Positions 6,712 through 7,592 of a stretch of 7,592 nt of DNA are shown one piece after another. The stretch spans positions 1-7,592 of the forward strand of contig JAFNVE010000132.1 in assembly GCA_017379955.1 (NCBI GenBank), read 5' to 3'. Under the pieces are notes generated by a model. That model was not told the origin of the DNA. It did not search any database and saw nothing but the letters and a program-made list of their open reading frames with translations. The translations under genes were made by a program, and so were the position numbers. The DNA comes from Tidjanibacter sp. Its GTDB lineage: Bacteria > Bacteroidota > Bacteroidia > Bacteroidales > Rikenellaceae. Each line of letters opens with the position of its first letter. Positions within the stretch are counted from its first letter, which is position 1.

Positions 6712-6749
6712 CTTTTTCGCCCTTTTTTTGCTCTTTGGGTTTGTGGTCG

Positions 6750-7592
6750 TTAGAGCAATGGGCTGAATAGGCGTGAGATAGACTCGTATAGACCGTGGAG
6801 GTTGGAACGTGCGTCCCAGGCCTCGGTGGTTATCTCCTCGCTACGCTTCAAGTCCTCCATAAAATAGCGGGTCAGCTCCTCAGCAATGCTGGGGTCGTAC
6901 ATCAGAGCCGTAACCTCAAAATTGTCCTCAAAACTGCGGATGTCAAGATTTGCAGAGCCTACTGAGCAGAACTCGCCGTCGATGATGATGAGTTTGGAGT
7001 GGTTGAAGCCCTCCTTGTAGAAATATATCTTCACTCCTGCCTCCAATAGCTCGCCAACGTACGAGCGGCTTGCCCAATAGGTAATCTTGCTGTCCGAGTA
7101 GCTCGGCAGTATGATACGCACATCCTTGCCGCTGAGCGAAGCCACCTTCAAGGCGGTGAGTATCGCCTGATTGGGCAGGAAGTAGGGTGTGGTGACATAT
7201 ATCGACTTGCGCGCTGTGTTGATAGCGGCGAAGTAAGACTGCATAATCGACGCCCAATCGGAGTCGGGACCCGAGTGGATAATCTGCATCGGCGAGAGGT
7301 CGTTGATGCTTGGCATAGGGTAGTACTTGGGGTGGTTGAGCCACTGCTTGTCGCTCACAAAGTACCAATCGGTGGCGAAGAGCAACTGCATACTTGTCAC
7401 AGCGTCGCCCTCAATGCGCAGGTGAGTATCGCGCCACGGCCCACGCTTGGTCCCCTTTATGTAGCGGTCGGCAATGTTGATACCTCCCGTGAAGCCTATC
7501 TTGCCATCGATAATCGCTATTTTGCGGTGGTTGCGGTAGTTTACCTTACTACTCAGCCACGGGAAGACTACGGGCATAAAACGGCGCACATC
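6750..7592 (-). CDS. cls: Cardiolipin synthase (phospholipase D family), N-terminus off window
   Basis: Cardiolipin synthase of this type joins two phosphatidylglycerols into cardiolipin and glycerol at the inner membrane. Only the last 280 residues are present; the frame stays open to the right edge (it begins Asp-Val-Arg-Arg), and since complete enzymes have about 480 residues roughly 200, including the usual two N-terminal membrane helices, lie outside. Counting visible residues, the first HKD motif is H22-R-K24-x4-D29 followed by the GFTGGINIADRY stretch, and the second is H198-S-K200-x4-D205 followed by SVGSANLDIRSF. HSGPDSDW, typical of the family between the two motifs, and YVTTPYFLPN are also seen. 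Both catalytic motifs are intact, so the enzyme should be active. The family is firm; other phospholipase D enzymes are less likely given the GPDS motif and overall spacing. No separate terminator is seen between its stop and the greA promoter. Confidence 0.93.
   Translation of the reverse strand, partial: DVRRFMPVVFPWLSSKVNYRNHRKIAIIDGKIGFTGGINIADRYIKGTKRGPWRDTHLRIEGDAVTSMQLLFATDWYFVSDKQWLNHPKYYPMPSINDLSPMQIIHSGPDSDWASIMQSYFAAINTARKSIYVTTPYFLPNQAILTALKVASLSGKDVRIILPSYSDSKITYWASRSYVGELLEAGVKIYFYKEGFNHSKLIIIDGEFCSVGSANLDIRSFEDNFEVTALMYDPSIAEELTRYFMEDLKRSEEITTEAWDARSNLHGLYESISRLFSPLL

Noticed and set aside
6726..6737. Twelve bases identical to part of the heptamer array (TTTTGCTCTTTG) between cls and greA
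   Set aside because: A single low-complexity match without tandem units; chance is enough, although it could be a repeat remnant.
6109..6753. Plus-strand open frame of 214 codons over greA
   Set aside because: It is antisense to a certain greA, crosses the greA terminator side and leader, and its product has no recognisable motif.

Overview
The window looks like an ordinary chromosomal segment of a Bacteroidota bacterium, most likely order Bacteroidales; I cannot name the genus. The evidence is a DUF4270 lipoprotein (a family known from this phylum) paired with a short glycogen-synthase-like protein, a 759-residue topoisomerase I without zinc ribbons, promoters of the phylum-specific TTTG / TAnnTTTG type, and the absence of clear Shine-Dalgarno sites at most starts. 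Nothing suggests recent transfer: no transposase, integrase, tRNA, phage gene or CRISPR, and composition is even by eye.

Layout. A heptanucleotide repeat array (1-59) is cut by the left edge and followed by an AT-rich leader. Plus-strand genes then run queA (tRNA queuosine synthesis), a glgA-like gene coding only for an N-terminal GT5 domain, a DUF4270 lipoprotein gene that starts inside the end of the glgA-like gene, and topA. A strong intrinsic terminator that includes the DUF4270 stop codon separates the pair from topA. After topA comes a 176-base convergent gap with two hairpin terminators, one serving topA (and possibly both strands) and one serving greA. On the minus strand lie greA (transcript cleavage factor) and, upstream of it, the C-terminal 280 residues of a cardiolipin synthase that runs off the right edge.

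The genes do not form one pathway. queA, topA, greA and cls are housekeeping genes for tRNA modification, DNA supercoiling, transcription elongation and membrane lipid synthesis. The one true functional unit appears to be the glgA-like/DUF4270 pair, which shares a promoter, overlaps by 20 bases and ends at a common terminator.

I found no clear new defence or mobile system. The points most worth a second look are: the glgA-like protein has lost the ADP-glucose-binding K-x-G-G-L motif and the whole C-terminal domain, so it is probably not a glycogen synthase; the greA leader carries a terminator-like hairpin with eight U residues downstream of a near-perfect promoter, suggesting attenuation; and the heptamer array upstream of queA may vary in length.
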